DNA from: Candidatus Binataceae bacterium
GTDB taxonomy: Bacteria; Desulfobacterota; Binatia; Binatales; Binataceae
Reading direction: 5' to 3'
DNA length: 64,000 nucleotides
Assembly (NCBI GenBank): GCA_035650475.1
Contig: DASRHP010000001.1
Location: 1 to 64,000, forward strand
Shown: piece by piece, positions 24,553 through 37,041 of the stretch
Layout: each line of letters opens with the position of its first letter
Position numbering within the stretch: the first letter of the stretch is position 1
Translations under genes and position numbers: made by a program
Notes under the pieces: model-generated
Database searches by the model: none
What the model was told of the DNA's origin: nothing
The model's input: only the letters and a program-made list of their open reading frames with translations

Positions 24553-25413
24553 TCAGCGCGCCCTTCCGCGTACGATCGCGGCGAAGGTGGCGAGGCTTAC
24601 GTTGCCCGCCATCAGGTAGCGCGGGATGGCCATCGGGTTGTCGGGCTGGCCCGCCGGCCGCCGCTCCAGGGTAAAGCCGCCGATGTAGCCCGTTTGTTGC
24701 GCGATCCGGATCAGCTCGGCGTCGTAAATTCCAAACGGCCACGCGAGCAGGTTCACGGTGCCGCCGGTGCGGCGTTCGAGCACGGTCCTGGCCTTGGTGA
24801 GTTGGTCGCGGACGAACCGGTCGTACGTCTCGGGCGAAAGCCGCCTGCGCTCAACCTTGAAATTAGGGTGCCAGTAGGTGTGCGACTGGATATTGAATAG
24901 GCCGCTGCGCTGGAGTTCGGCGAGCTGCTCCCACGTCATCGCGTACGACGCGTTCGAGACCGCCGAGGGATAAACGAACAGCGTAACCGGGACTTTGTAT
25001 TTCTCGACCAGCGGAAGCATGTCGCTGAAGACCGAGCGATGGGCGTCGTCAACGGTGATGACGACCGCGCGCGCCGGCGGCGGCGCTTGCGCGCCACGGA
25101 GATAATCGACCAGCTGACGCGCCGGGATTACTGGGTAGTGGTTCTCGTGCAGGTAGGCGAGCTCGGCAGCGAAATCGGTAGTCCGCATCGTCATGTTGTC
25201 GGCGAGAGCCGGCCCGAAGCGATGGTAAACGAGCACCGGCACGCGCACGGGCTCGGTTTGCGCATACACACCTGCCAGCGGCGCCCAAATGACCATCGCC
25301 AGCAGAACTGCCGCGACAGCGGAGCGTGCAGTTAGTTTGCGAGGACGCTCGCCCGACGCCTCATCCGAAAGGGTCGGTCCAAACGACTGGCCGGGCCCCA
25401 AGAGTCTGCGCAT
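24553..25413 (-). CDS. polysaccharide deacetylase (NodB-type)
   Basis: A 286-aa exported or membrane-anchored deacetylase with a hydrophobic segment at about 34-52. The NodB metal triad reads TVDDAH (the family usually has TFDDG) and SHTYWH (H-x3-H type); AWPFGIYD is the later family motif. The change of TFDDG to TVDDAH keeps both Asp. The substrate is likely an N-acetyl sugar polymer. ATG at 25413 is preferred over a TTG two codons earlier. First gene of the secreted operon; the ~210-nt upstream gap faces the hemerythrin gene. Confidence 0.85.
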   Translation of the reverse strand: MRRLLGPGQSFGPTLSDEASGERPRKLTARSAVAAVLLAMVIWAPLAGVYAQTEPVRVPVLVYHRFGPALADNMTMRTTDFAAELAYLHENHYPVIPARQLVDYLRGAQAPPPARAVVITVDDAHRSVFSDMLPLVEKYKVPVTLFVYPSAVSNASYAMTWEQLAELQRSGLFNIQSHTYWHPNFKVERRRLSPETYDRFVRDQLTKARTVLERRTGGTVNLLAWPFGIYDAELIRIAQQTGYIGGFTLERRPAGQPDNPMAIPRYLMAGNVSLATFAAIVRGRAR

Positions 25414-25625
25414 CTTCAACCAATACTTTCACCGCGGCCGCATCTCCTCGCCACCCGAGATTGTCAGCGCTCGACGGCACCCGAACGTGGAGCATCAAAG
25501 ATGCCAACCGGTGTTTGACCAAAACCACCGCGCGGCAATCAGCTGCTGGCGGGGCAAGGCGAGACCGCGATGGCACGTCGAATGCACCACTCTTTGGCGA
25601 ATCGCTCTGGTGCCAAACGGGGAGA

Positions 25626-26138
25626 ATGATGGAACCCAAGCAGACAGAGAAGGCCGTCGCCGTCGCAAACAAAAGCTTCCAGATGAAGTTCACCCTGGCC
25701 GAACTCGCCGAGGAAGACGCAAAACTGAGACAGCCGCTCATGGAAGCGGCCACCGTCGCCGCACGCCTGGCGCTCGATCCCGCCGACCGCGCGCTGCGCC
25801 ACAGCGCCGCCAAGGCATGGGAACGCGTAGATTCGATGATGGTGGAGCATCTCAGGAAGGAGGATCGCAGCGTCCTGCCTTGGGCCGAATCGCGCACGGA
25901 TTTCCCGCACTACCTAGTCGAGCGCGCCAAGCGCAAGCACGAGCAATTGATGGCCTTGCGCGACATGATCCTGACGAGTTCGTTCGAACGTGACAGCGAC
26001 CACGAAGTAGCGGCCGCGGCGCGCAACCTTTGCGTCTTCGCCACCACCCTCGATGACCTCATTGCGGGCGAGCAGCGCGAACTGTTCCCCCTGATGCGGC
26101 GTCTGCTGTTCCCACACCGCGAACGGTCAGCCCCGTAG
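25626..26138 (+). CDS. hemerythrin HHE-domain protein
   Basis: A 170-aa four-helix bundle of the hemerythrin HHE type. Candidate iron ligands are His/Glu in MMVEHLRKEDRSVLP, KRKHEQLMALRD and DDLIAGEQRELFPLM, which follow the H...HxxxE...E(H) order of the family. Such proteins bind di-iron and sense or carry O2/NO. ATG at 25626 (followed by a second ATG) has GGGGAGA upstream. Monocistronic or the first gene before the acyl-CoA synthetase operon, which starts about 70 nt later. A quinol NO reductase lies 6 kb away, so an NO-linked role is conceivable. Confidence 0.75.
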   Translation: MMEPKQTEKAVAVANKSFQMKFTLAELAEEDAKLRQPLMEAATVAARLALDPADRALRHSAAKAWERVDSMMVEHLRKEDRSVLPWAESRTDFPHYLVERAKRKHEQLMALRDMILTSSFERDSDHEVAAAARNLCVFATTLDDLIAGEQRELFPLMRRLLFPHRERSAP

Positions 26139-26209
26139 CTGGACCGATGGCTCCATCCGGAACACTCGACGCGCAAAGTGGTGCACGTGGATACATCTGA
26201 CGGGCAACG

Positions 26210-27996
<1,787 letters not shown>

Positions 27997-28000
<4 letters not shown>

Positions 28001-29049
28001 ACCGCAAGGTCAATCAGGCGCCGGAGCCCGGCCCGCGCAGCGCGGCCGCGCGAACTCAGGCGGATACGGCCGATCCCGCGCTCGAGCGCGAACACGCGCT
28101 GGTGCTTCTGCGCCAGATGATTCGTATTCGCCGCTTCGAGGAAAAATGCGCCGAGCTTTACAGCGCGGCCAAGATCCGTGGCTTCCTCCATCTGTATATC
28201 GGCGAGGAAGCGGTCGCCGTGGGCGCGATGCAGGCGCTCGAGGCCGACGACGCGATCGTCGCCACCTACCGCGAGCACGGCCATGCGCTGGTGCGCGGGG
28301 TGTCGGCGGCATCGGTGATGGCCGAGATGTACGGCAAGCAGGAGGGATGCAGCCGCGGACGGGGCGGTTCGATGCACCTGTTCGACGCCGCCACGCGCTT
28401 TTTCGGCGGCAACGCGATCGTCGGCGGCGGACTGCCGCTGGCGGTCGGGCTCGCCCTCGCCGACAAGCTGCAGGGGCGCGCGCGCCTGACCGCCTGCTTC
28501 TTCGGCGACGGCGCGGTGGCCGAGGGCGAGTTTCACGAGTGCATGAACCTCTCCGCGCTGTGGCGGCTGCCCGTGCTGTTCTGCTGCGAGAACAACCTTT
28601 ACGCGATGGGCACGGCGCTGCGGCGCGCGCAGGCGCAGACCGACCTTGCGCTTAAGGCGAGTGGCTATGCAATGCCCGCGTGGGCGGTGGACGGGATGGA
28701 CGTCGTCGCCTGTGAGGAGGCGGTGCGGCGGGCGGCAAGCGCGATCCGCGCCGGCGGCGGACCGCACTTCATCGAGTTCCGCACCTACCGCTTCCGCGCC
28801 CACTCGATGTTCGATCCGCAGCTCTATCGCGACAAGCAGGAAGTCGAGGAGTGGAAGAAGCGCGACCCGATCCCGATGTTCGAGGCGCGCCTGCGCGCGG
28901 CCGGACTGCTCGGCGACGACGACCTCAGGCTCATCGAAGACGAAACCGCATCCGAGATCGAGCAGGCGATCCGGTTTGCCGAGGCCGGAAGCTGGGAGCC
29001 TGTCGAGGAGCTGACGAAATTCGTTTACTCGGAAAGGGCGGCGCGATGA
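27997..29049 (+). CDS. 2-oxoacid (pyruvate/acetoin-type) dehydrogenase E1 alpha
   Basis: A 350-aa thiamine-diphosphate subunit. Visible are [39 protein letters not shown] and the TPP motif [17 protein letters not shown]...ENN. The [12 protein letters not shown] pattern fits the acetoin/pyruvate dehydrogenase group. It decarboxylates a 2-oxoacid or cleaves acetoin together with E1 beta. GTG start overlaps the ligase stop (GTGA). The first ~30 residues are low-complexity. Which acid is used cannot be read from sequence. Confidence 0.9.
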
Positions 29050-30048
29050 GCGAACCGGCGCCGCAACCCGCGCTTGTCCGCACCACGTATCGCGAGGCGA
29101 TGCGCCAGGCGATTCGCGAGGCACTCGTCCGCGACCCGCGGGTGTTCCTGATGGGTGAGGACGTCGGGCGCTACGGCGGATGCTACGCGGTGAGCAAGGG
29201 GCTGCTCGAAGAGTTCGGCCCCGAACGGATCCGCGACACCCCGCTTTCCGAGTCGGCCTTCGTCGGCGCGGGCATCGGGGCTGCGCTCGGCGGGATGCGG
29301 CCGATCGTCGAGATCATGACGGTCAACTTCAGCCTGCTCGCCCTCGACCAGATCCTCAACAACGCGGCAACGATCCTTCACATGTCTGGCGGCCAGTTCA
29401 ACATTCCGCTGGTCATCCGGATGACGACCGGCGCGGGACGCCAGCTCGCCGCCCAGCACTCGCACAGCCTCGAAGGATGGTACGCGCATATTCCGGGGAT
29501 CCGGGTGGTCGCGCCGGCCACGCTGGAGGACGCCCGCGGCATGCTGTGGACGGCGCTCGAGGATCCCGACCCGGTGCTGATCTTCGAGCACAACGCGCTA
29601 TACAACATGGAAGGCGAACTGGCGGCCGACGCCGGCGCGGTGGAGATCGACCGCGCGGCGATTCGCCGCCCCGGCGCCGATGTCAGCCTGATTACCTACG
29701 GCGGTACGCTTGCGCGCACGCTTCGCGCCGCCGAGGAGCTTGCGGCCGCCGGCATCAGCGCCGAGGTCGTCGACTTGCGCACGCTGCGCCCGCTCGACAA
29801 CGACACCATCCTGGAGTCGGTCGCGCGCACCCACCGCGCGGTGATAATCGACGAGGGATGGCGCAGCGGCAGCATCTCGGCCGAAGTCAGCGCGCGGATC
29901 ATGGAGGGCGCGTTTTACGAGCTCGACGCGCCGGTGGCGCGCGTGTGCAGCGCCGAAGTTCCGATTCCGTATCCCAAGCACCTCGAAGACGCCGCGCTGC
30001 CGCAGTCCGCGCGCATCGTCGAGGAAGTGCGCGCGATGATGGGAGACC

Positions 30049-30056
<8 letters not shown>
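29046..30056 (+). CDS. 2-oxoacid dehydrogenase E1 beta
   Basis: A 336-aa transketolase-type subunit that pairs with E1 alpha. Seen are [62 protein letters not shown] and [12 protein letters not shown], all family standards. ATG at 29046 overlaps the E1 alpha stop as ATGA, so the two subunits are translationally coupled. Confidence 0.92.
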
Positions 30057-31382
<1,326 letters not shown>

Positions 31383-31386
<4 letters not shown>

Positions 31387-31634
31387 ACGACGACGAAATA
31401 AAGGCGCTCATCCTGCGCGCGCTCGGCGACATCGCGCCCGAGGCCGGCGCCGACATTGATCCCGAGGCCGACCTGCGCGAGCAGATCGACCTCGACTCAA
31501 TGGATGTGCTCAACCTGATGATCGCGATCCACGAGGCGACTGGCGTGGATATCCCCGAGGCCGATTACCCCAAGCTGGCCACGCTCAACGCCGCCGTTGC
31601 CTATCTGCGCGACCGGATCAATCCGACGCAATAG
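31383..31634 (+). CDS. acyl carrier protein
   Basis: An 83-aa carrier with the phosphopantetheine site [10 protein letters not shown] (S39) and the four-helix ACP pattern ending in [13 protein letters not shown] start at 31383 overlaps the E2 stop as GTGA. It lacks the usual DSL (here DSM), as in some specialised ACPs. Its place at the end of a ligase-E1-E2 operon suggests that it takes the acyl group from the complex or the ligase. Confidence 0.88.
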
Positions 31635-31997
31635 CTGCTCCGGCCCTTTGCCGTTTCCGCGCGGTCGCGTCGGCGCGAGCGGTCCTGGACTGCGCTCGGT
31701 TGAGCGAGCCTGCCTCCGGCTCTCGGTCGCTCGCACCAAGTGCCGCCGAACCCGCGCTCGCCGCCTTGACAAGCATTCCGCTTTGAGAAACCCTACAAAG
31801 AGCGAGGACCGGTTGTTCGCGGGCCTCGGAATCCCACACATAACTTCGAACCGCAGCCGAGCAGCGTCCGGATTTCGTCCGGCAGCGGCGCCGCACACGT
31901 TGTTTTTGTCGATTCACGAACACCATCCACGATGCACCAATGACTGCTCCAAACCCGAAAAGGACTTCAGATGAAACCAATCCGGGAGGCTGAACAT
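31635..31997. other. intergenic stretch, no gene seen
   Basis: About 360 nt between the ACP gene and the IscA-like gene. Frames here are short with no family resemblance. The second half (31,770-31,990) is less GC-rich and probably carries the promoter of the downstream gene; I could not fix a -35/-10 pair. Confidence 0.4.
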
Positions 31998-32282
31998 ATG
32001 CTTACCGTGACGAAGAGAGCAGCTGCGCTTCTGAAGGCTGCGAAAGCCGCCGAAGGAGGAGATGCCGGCGCTGGAATCCGGATTCGACGCGGTGCGGTGT
32101 CTGACAACTCAGGACGGGTGGCGGTCGGATTCACGATCCGTAACGAGCCGGAGCCGGGTGATCAGCAACTCGAGCAGCAGGGGCTGCGCATCTTTGTCGA
32201 GGACGTCCTCGTCGAACCGCTCGATGGTCGCACGCTCGATGTTCGCGATGAAGGCGGCGGCCCGGAGTTGATCTTCCGCTAG
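31998..32282 (+). CDS. IscA/HesB-fold protein lacking the iron-sulfur cysteines
   Basis: A 94-aa protein that begins MLTVTKRAAALLKAA and ends with a beta-rich part (GLRIFVEDVLVEPLDG), the pattern of the Fe-S_biosyn (IscA/HesB) fold. There is no cysteine at all, so it cannot ligate a cluster in the usual way. Such Cys-less relatives occur in soil bacteria and have no settled role. ATG at 31998 with GGGAGG 8 nt upstream; nine more in-frame residues upstream are unlikely to be translated. Stands alone. Confidence 0.7.
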   Translation: MLTVTKRAAALLKAAKAAEGGDAGAGIRIRRGAVSDNSGRVAVGFTIRNEPEPGDQQLEQQGLRIFVEDVLVEPLDGRTLDVRDEGGGPELIFR

Positions 32283-32644
32283 TTCGAAGCGGCTCCGCAT
32301 GGGCCACCAGCCCGCTCACGGGCAGAGGCAACGAGCGACTGTGCCGGCGTCGCCGTCGCCTCCCGCCCGTCAGCGGGCCAAGGGCCAGCGGCTCTTCAGG
32401 CGAAGCTCTCGCCCACGCCATAGGCGCGAGCGGGTGCGGGTGGCCCGTTCGCGCGCACCTCGACGGTCTTGCCGCGTGCCGGCCGAGTATTCCGGCAAGC
32501 TCGGCTCAGGATTCTACGCGCGCTCCACAACGAACCCACGGGGGCAGACCCCCACGCCCGCCGCAGCGGCAGGCCGCAGGCCGGGAGAGGCCAAGTCAGT
32601 AACACCATTGTTGGCCCCAGGCCTGTTGGAGTCCGCGAACGCCC
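32283..32644. other. intergenic stretch, no gene seen
   Basis: About 360 nt between the IscA-like gene (plus) and the NO reductase (minus), which converge here. Several short GC-rich inverted repeats are present (for example around AGCCCGCTCACGGGC near 32,309), but none is followed by a T-run, so I call no terminator. Confidence 0.4.
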
Positions 32645-34936
32645 TCACGCGGCAGCGCGCTCGCCGGCCTGCACGTCGGTCGGCGCGCGCCACAGCGCGA
32701 GGTAGGTCTTGATGCTCGCGATCACGAGCGGCAGGACGCCGAGCAGGATGAAGACCAAGTCGCCGGGCATCCGCGCCCATTCGATCGCCCGCATCAGCGG
32801 CTCGTCGCGAAACAGCATACTGCGCGCGTGCCAGTAGCCGTGATGCAGAACGTCGCGCAGCTGCACCACGCCGCCCGGAAACAGGTTGGCCGCCAGCATC
32901 AGCGCCAGGCCCAGGTTCAATCCCCAGAACGACACGCGAACATATTTCTCCAGCCTCGCCCATGCCTCGCCCGACAGCACCTGCCGGTACGCGAATACCA
33001 TCAGGGCGACCGCGAGCATCCCGAACACTCCCATGAAGGCCGCATGCCCGTGATTCGGCGTGAGCAGCGTGCCGACTTCGAAATAGCTCACGATCGGCAA
33101 ATTGATCAGAAATCCGAAGACGCCGGCGCCGACAAAGTTCCAGAACCCGACCGCCATCAGAAAATAGAAAGTCCACCTGTGCGGCACCGTGATCGACTCG
33201 CCGCATAGCCCGCATTGTCGGCGCGTAAGTTTCACGAAGTCCCACGCGTCGAGCGTGAGCAGGGTCAGCGGCACCACCTCCATCGCCGAGAACATCGCGC
33301 CCAGCGCCATCGTGACTTCCGGCTGGCCGGTGAAGTACCAATGATGCGCGGTGCCGATGATTCCGCTGCCCAGGTAGAGCAGCGCATCGAGGTAGATGAC
33401 GCGCACGGCCGTCGCCCGCTTCACCATCGCGAGGTGGTAAAAGATCAGCGCGACCGCGACCGTCACGAATAACTCGAGGAATCCCTCGACCCAGAGATGG
33501 ATAATCCAGAACCGCCACAGGTCCACGACTGCGTAATTGGTGTCGACCCGGTAGAAGAAGGCGGGCACATAGAAGACCGGGATCGCGGTTGCCGAGCATA
33601 GAAACAGCGACGACAGCTCGCCGCGCTCGGCGTCCTTGAGCGCGGGCCGGATCCCGCGCCATATCAGCCACAGCCAGAGCAGAAGCCCGACCGCGAGCAT
33701 CAGCTGCCACGCGCGGCCGAGGTCGAGGTACTCCCAGCCCTGGTTGCCGAACCACATCCAGACCTTGCCCATCATCTCGTGCATCCCAAACCACTCGCCG
33801 ACCAGGCTCCCGCCGGCGACCACCACCAGCGCCCAGAACGCGAGATGCACCCACGCCGCCTGATGCGCGGGCTCGGTGGCGCCCACGGTGGGCGCCAGGA
33901 AGAGCCCGCCCGCGACGAAGGCGGTCGCAACCCACAGGATGGCAAGCTGGAGGTGCCAGGTGCGCAGGAGCTGGCTTGGAAACAACCATGAGATGTCGAT
34001 GCCGTAAAAGCTCGACGGGTCGGCGCGATAGTGCTCGACGCCGCCGCCGACCAGCACCTGCGCGAGCAACAGCAGCGAGACGATAACGAAGAACTTGACC
34101 GTGGCCTGCTGGCTCGCGGTCGCCGCACCGAGCATGTGCGGGTGGACGTGCTCGCTGGTGCCGCGCCATCCGAGGAAATCGAAGCGGCCGAAGGCGAACA
34201 GGATCGCGGCGGTCGCGCCGAGCAGCATGATCAGGCTGAGCGCGCTCCACAGGATCGCGCCGCTGGTCGGCACATTGCCGGCGTCGGGATCGTAGGGAAA
34301 GTTGTTGGTGTACGAATGGTCGCTCCCGGGGCGATCGACGACCGAAGCCCATGCGGCCCACGCGAAGAACGCCGCCAGTTGGCGAATTTGCGCGGGATCG
34401 GAGATATAGTCGCGCGGCAGGCCGCCGTTGGTCGCGGGATCCCTGAAATAGTCAGTCCATTGCGCAAGCTGCGTGCGGAACGAATCGACTTCGACTTCCG
34501 TAAGCCGCAGCGTGCCGGTTTGCGGATCGTAGCGATTTTCCTTGAGCAGGCGCGCGACGTCGGTCCTGACGATACCGCGCTCCTCAGGGCGAAGCGCCGC
34601 GTACGTGATCGCGCCGCGCCGCCGCACGATCGTGGTGCGCGCCTCAAGCGCGAGCCGATGAAGATAGAGCGCGGAGAAATCGGGGCCGAGATAGGCGCCG
34701 TGGCCCCAGATCGTGCCGTTCTCCATCAGGCCGTGCTTGAGAAATATCTCCTGGCCCGCGGCCACGTCGGCGGCGGTGTACACGACCTCGCCCGACGGGT
34801 CGACCGCAGCCTTCGGTATCGGAGGCGCGAAAAGATAGGTTCGCCGCGACACCAATCCCAGTACGCAGAAGCAAGTCAGGACGACGACTACGACCGAGCG
34901 TCTCCACCACGGCGACAAGCTGTCGATCTGGTCCAT
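32645..34936 (-). CDS. norB: quinol-dependent nitric oxide reductase (qNOR)
   Basis: A 763-aa single-chain NO reductase that reduces two NO to N2O with electrons from quinol in the inner membrane. The N-terminal part (one helix, then a ~200-residue periplasmic domain with GQEIFLKHGLMENGTIWGHG) is fused to a twelve-helix core. Metal ligands are visible: RTWHLQLAI, HLWVEGFLELF (FeB His plus Glu), TAHHWYF and NHGHAAFMG. The cytochrome c subunit of cNOR is absent, and the fused N-terminal extension marks the qNOR type. ATG at 34936 has an AGGTGGA ribosome site; a GTG at 34957 is possible. No NorD/NorQ or Fnr/Dnr box seen; a 14-nt perfect palindrome lies upstream at 34989-35002. Confidence 0.95.
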   Translation of the reverse strand: MDQIDSLSPWWRRSVVVVVLTCFCVLGLVSRRTYLFAPPIPKAAVDPSGEVVYTAADVAAGQEIFLKHGLMENGTIWGHGAYLGPDFSALYLHRLALEARTTIVRRRGAITYAALRPEERGIVRTDVARLLKENRYDPQTGTLRLTEVEVDSFRTQLAQWTDYFRDPATNGGLPRDYISDPAQIRQLAAFFAWAAWASVVDRPGSDHSYTNNFPYDPDAGNVPTSGAILWSALSLIMLLGATAAILFAFGRFDFLGWRGTSEHVHPHMLGAATASQQATVKFFVIVSLLLLAQVLVGGGVEHYRADPSSFYGIDISWLFPSQLLRTWHLQLAILWVATAFVAGGLFLAPTVGATEPAHQAAWVHLAFWALVVVAGGSLVGEWFGMHEMMGKVWMWFGNQGWEYLDLGRAWQLMLAVGLLLWLWLIWRGIRPALKDAERGELSSLFLCSATAIPVFYVPAFFYRVDTNYAVVDLWRFWIIHLWVEGFLELFVTVAVALIFYHLAMVKRATAVRVIYLDALLYLGSGIIGTAHHWYFTGQPEVTMALGAMFSAMEVVPLTLLTLDAWDFVKLTRRQCGLCGESITVPHRWTFYFLMAVGFWNFVGAGVFGFLINLPIVSYFEVGTLLTPNHGHAAFMGVFGMLAVALMVFAYRQVLSGEAWARLEKYVRVSFWGLNLGLALMLAANLFPGGVVQLRDVLHHGYWHARSMLFRDEPLMRAIEWARMPGDLVFILLGVLPLVIASIKTYLALWRAPTDVQAGERAAA

Positions 34937-35154
34937 GGTTCCACCTACGCTAACCACCGCAAGCCCCTACTAACGTCGCCGTTTAGCTTGGGCGCGCGCC
35001 CAGCGTCAAGCAAGCGTTTCACTCCGGTGGCCGCCGCCGCTATGCGATCCGGCGGCGGTTCCGCGACGCTCGCTCGCGGGCTATCTGCTCATCGGCTGCT
35101 GTGGTATAGAGCGCGCAGCGGTGCGCCGCCATCACCCGACCAACGGAGCAAGCT

Positions 35155-36183
35155 ATGCTTTTCGGCCTCCTCTATTCCCTGCAGACGCGGCCCGATCGGG
35201 CGATCTCCCAAGCCCAGGTCTACGGCGAGATGCTCGATCAGATCGCGGCGGGCGAAGAGATGGGCTACGCGTCGGCCTGGCTGGTCGAGCATCACTTCCT
35301 CGCCGACGGCATCTGCCCTTCGCCGCTGGTGACCGCGGCCGCGATGGCGGCGCGCACTCGCCACATGACCATCGGCACCAGCATGTATCTCCTGCCGCTC
35401 CATCGCCCGGTCCAGTCGGCCGAGGACGTCGCCGTGCTCGACAACCTCTCCAATGGCCGCTTCATCCTCGGTGTCGCCGCCGGCTACCGGCCCGAGGAAT
35501 TCGCCGGCCACGAAGAGGAACGCGCCGGACGCGAGCAGCGGATGGAAGAGCAGCTCGAAATCATGATCAAGGCCTGGACCACCGCGTCGTTCTCCCATCG
35601 CGGCCGCTATTACAACATCCCCGAGACGATGGTGACGCCCAAGCCGGTGCAGAAGCCGCGCCCGCCGCTCTGGATCGGCGCCTCGACGCGCGCCGGATGC
35701 CGGCGGGCGGCGCAATGGGCCGACGCGCTGGTCGCCTCGCCCCGCCATCACATCAACGAGCTCAAGCAGCATCAGGCGATGTACGGCGAGTACCTCCAGC
35801 GCTTCAACAAGAGCCCGTCCTGCGTACCGGTGATCCGCGAGGTCTACTGCGCGCCGACCACCGCACAGGCCGAGGCCGAGGCGCGCGACGGCGTGATGTA
35901 CATCCACGGCGGGATGTACGGCAAATGGTCGGCGGTGCGACCGTTGCGCGACGACTCGGGCGCGCTGGTCAAGGACCCGGCCACCGTCACCTTCGAGAGC
36001 CATCGCGACCGCTTCATCATCGGCAGCCCCGACCATTGCGTGCGCGAGATAGAGCGCTACCGGCGCGAACTCGGGATGGACTACCTTATCTGCTGGATGC
36101 AACTGCCGGGCGTTGACGCCGACAAGACGATGGCGTCGATGCGGCTGTTCGCGAAAGAAGTGATGCCGCACTTCAAAGGCTGA
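35155..36183 (+). CDS. LLM-class flavin-dependent oxidoreductase
   Basis: A 342-aa luciferase-like TIM-barrel. Seen are GYASAWLVEHHFL, TRHMTIGTSMYLLPLHRPV, LSNGRFILGVAAGYRPEEF and PLWIGASTRAG; the ending KEVMPHFKG is shared with the third LLM gene of this window (45.7 kb), so the two are close paralogues. The EHHF motif fits FMN/F420-type alkanal-monooxygenase-like members. ATG at 35155 with GGAG 8 nt upstream. It precedes the 5-oxoprolinase operon by 45 nt and may belong to it. Confidence 0.85.
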   Translation: MLFGLLYSLQTRPDRAISQAQVYGEMLDQIAAGEEMGYASAWLVEHHFLADGICPSPLVTAAAMAARTRHMTIGTSMYLLPLHRPVQSAEDVAVLDNLSNGRFILGVAAGYRPEEFAGHEEERAGREQRMEEQLEIMIKAWTTASFSHRGRYYNIPETMVTPKPVQKPRPPLWIGASTRAGCRRAAQWADALVASPRHHINELKQHQAMYGEYLQRFNKSPSCVPVIREVYCAPTTAQAEAEARDGVMYIHGGMYGKWSAVRPLRDDSGALVKDPATVTFESHRDRFIIGSPDHCVREIERYRRELGMDYLICWMQLPGVDADKTMASMRLFAKEVMPHFKG

Positions 36184-36228
36184 AACCGGCGCCGTGCGCG
36201 AGCCGCGCCGCAAGGAGGTTCGTCAACG

Positions 36229-37032
36229 ATGCGTACCTGGATCGATCTCAACAGCGACATGGGAGAATCCTTCGGCAACTACGTCCTCGGCCGCCCCGAG
36301 GAGGTGATGAAACGCATCAACCACGCCAACATCGCCTGCGGCTTCCACGCCGGCGACCCGGTCTGGATCCGGCGCACGGTCGAGGCCGCCAAGCGCTACG
36401 GCGTGACGCTGGGCGCCCATCCAGGCTTCCCCGACATGATGGGCTTCGGGCGCCGTCTGATGAATATCTCGCTCCAGGAGGCGCGCGACTACGTGGTTTA
36501 CCAGGTCGGCGCGGTCAAAGCGTTCGCCGACGCGGCGGGCGTGCGGCTGGCGGCGGCCAAGCCGCACGGCGCGTTTTACCTCTGGGCCCAACTTGGCGAG
36601 GAGAACTCGCGCGCGATCCTCGAAGGCTTCCGCGAAGTCGATCCCAACTTCGTATGCTACCTGCCCGCGCTGCCGCGCTACCCGATGCTGGAGACGGCGG
36701 AGCGGATGGGCTTTCGGGTGGTCAAGGAATTCTACCCCGGCCTGGTCTATTCCGACGACGGCTCGATCGGCGTCAAGCGCACCTACGGCGAAGAAAATAT
36801 CGACGAGATGGTCGCGTTGGTGATGAAGTTCGTCACCCAAGGCAAGGTTACGACCTCCAGCGGCGGCGAGATCGACGTCGACGCCGACAGCATCTGCGTG
36901 CACGGCGACGTGATCAACGCGCCCGAAGTGCTGACCGCGCTCCATCAGGCGCTGCGGCAGGCCGGCGTCGCCGCGCGCAGCGCAATCGCCCAACTCGGCG
37001 GCAACGGCCACGTCGCCCACGCCGAAGCCTGA
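36229..37032 (+). CDS. pxpA: 5-oxoprolinase subunit A (LamB/YcsF)
   Basis: A 267-aa subunit of the prokaryotic ATP-dependent 5-oxoprolinase, which opens pyroglutamate to glutamate. Family motifs are DLNSDMGESFG at the N-terminus, NIACGFHAGDP, GAHPGFPD, KPHGAFY and CVHGDVINAPEV. ATG at 36229 with AAGGAGG upstream. First of a group pxpA-aminotransferase-pxpB-pxpC. Because pxpA is present, the operon is more likely oxoprolinase than urea carboxylase/allophanate hydrolase. Confidence 0.92.
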   Translation: MRTWIDLNSDMGESFGNYVLGRPEEVMKRINHANIACGFHAGDPVWIRRTVEAAKRYGVTLGAHPGFPDMMGFGRRLMNISLQEARDYVVYQVGAVKAFADAAGVRLAAAKPHGAFYLWAQLGEENSRAILEGFREVDPNFVCYLPALPRYPMLETAERMGFRVVKEFYPGLVYSDDGSIGVKRTYGEENIDEMVALVMKFVTQGKVTTSSGGEIDVDADSICVHGDVINAPEVLTALHQALRQAGVAARSAIAQLGGNGHVAHAEA

Positions 37033-37041
37033 GGCGCGACC

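Noticed and set aside
32514-34361. Second long minus-strand frame inside the NO reductase
   Set aside because: Overlaps the qNOR gene in another frame and is Arg/Ala-rich without transmembrane pattern; qNOR is certain.
34989-35002. Palindrome TGGGCGCGCGCCCA upstream of the NO reductase
   Set aside because: Perfect, but GC-only palindromes are common in this GC-rich genome and it does not match Fnr, Dnr, NsrR or NorR sites.
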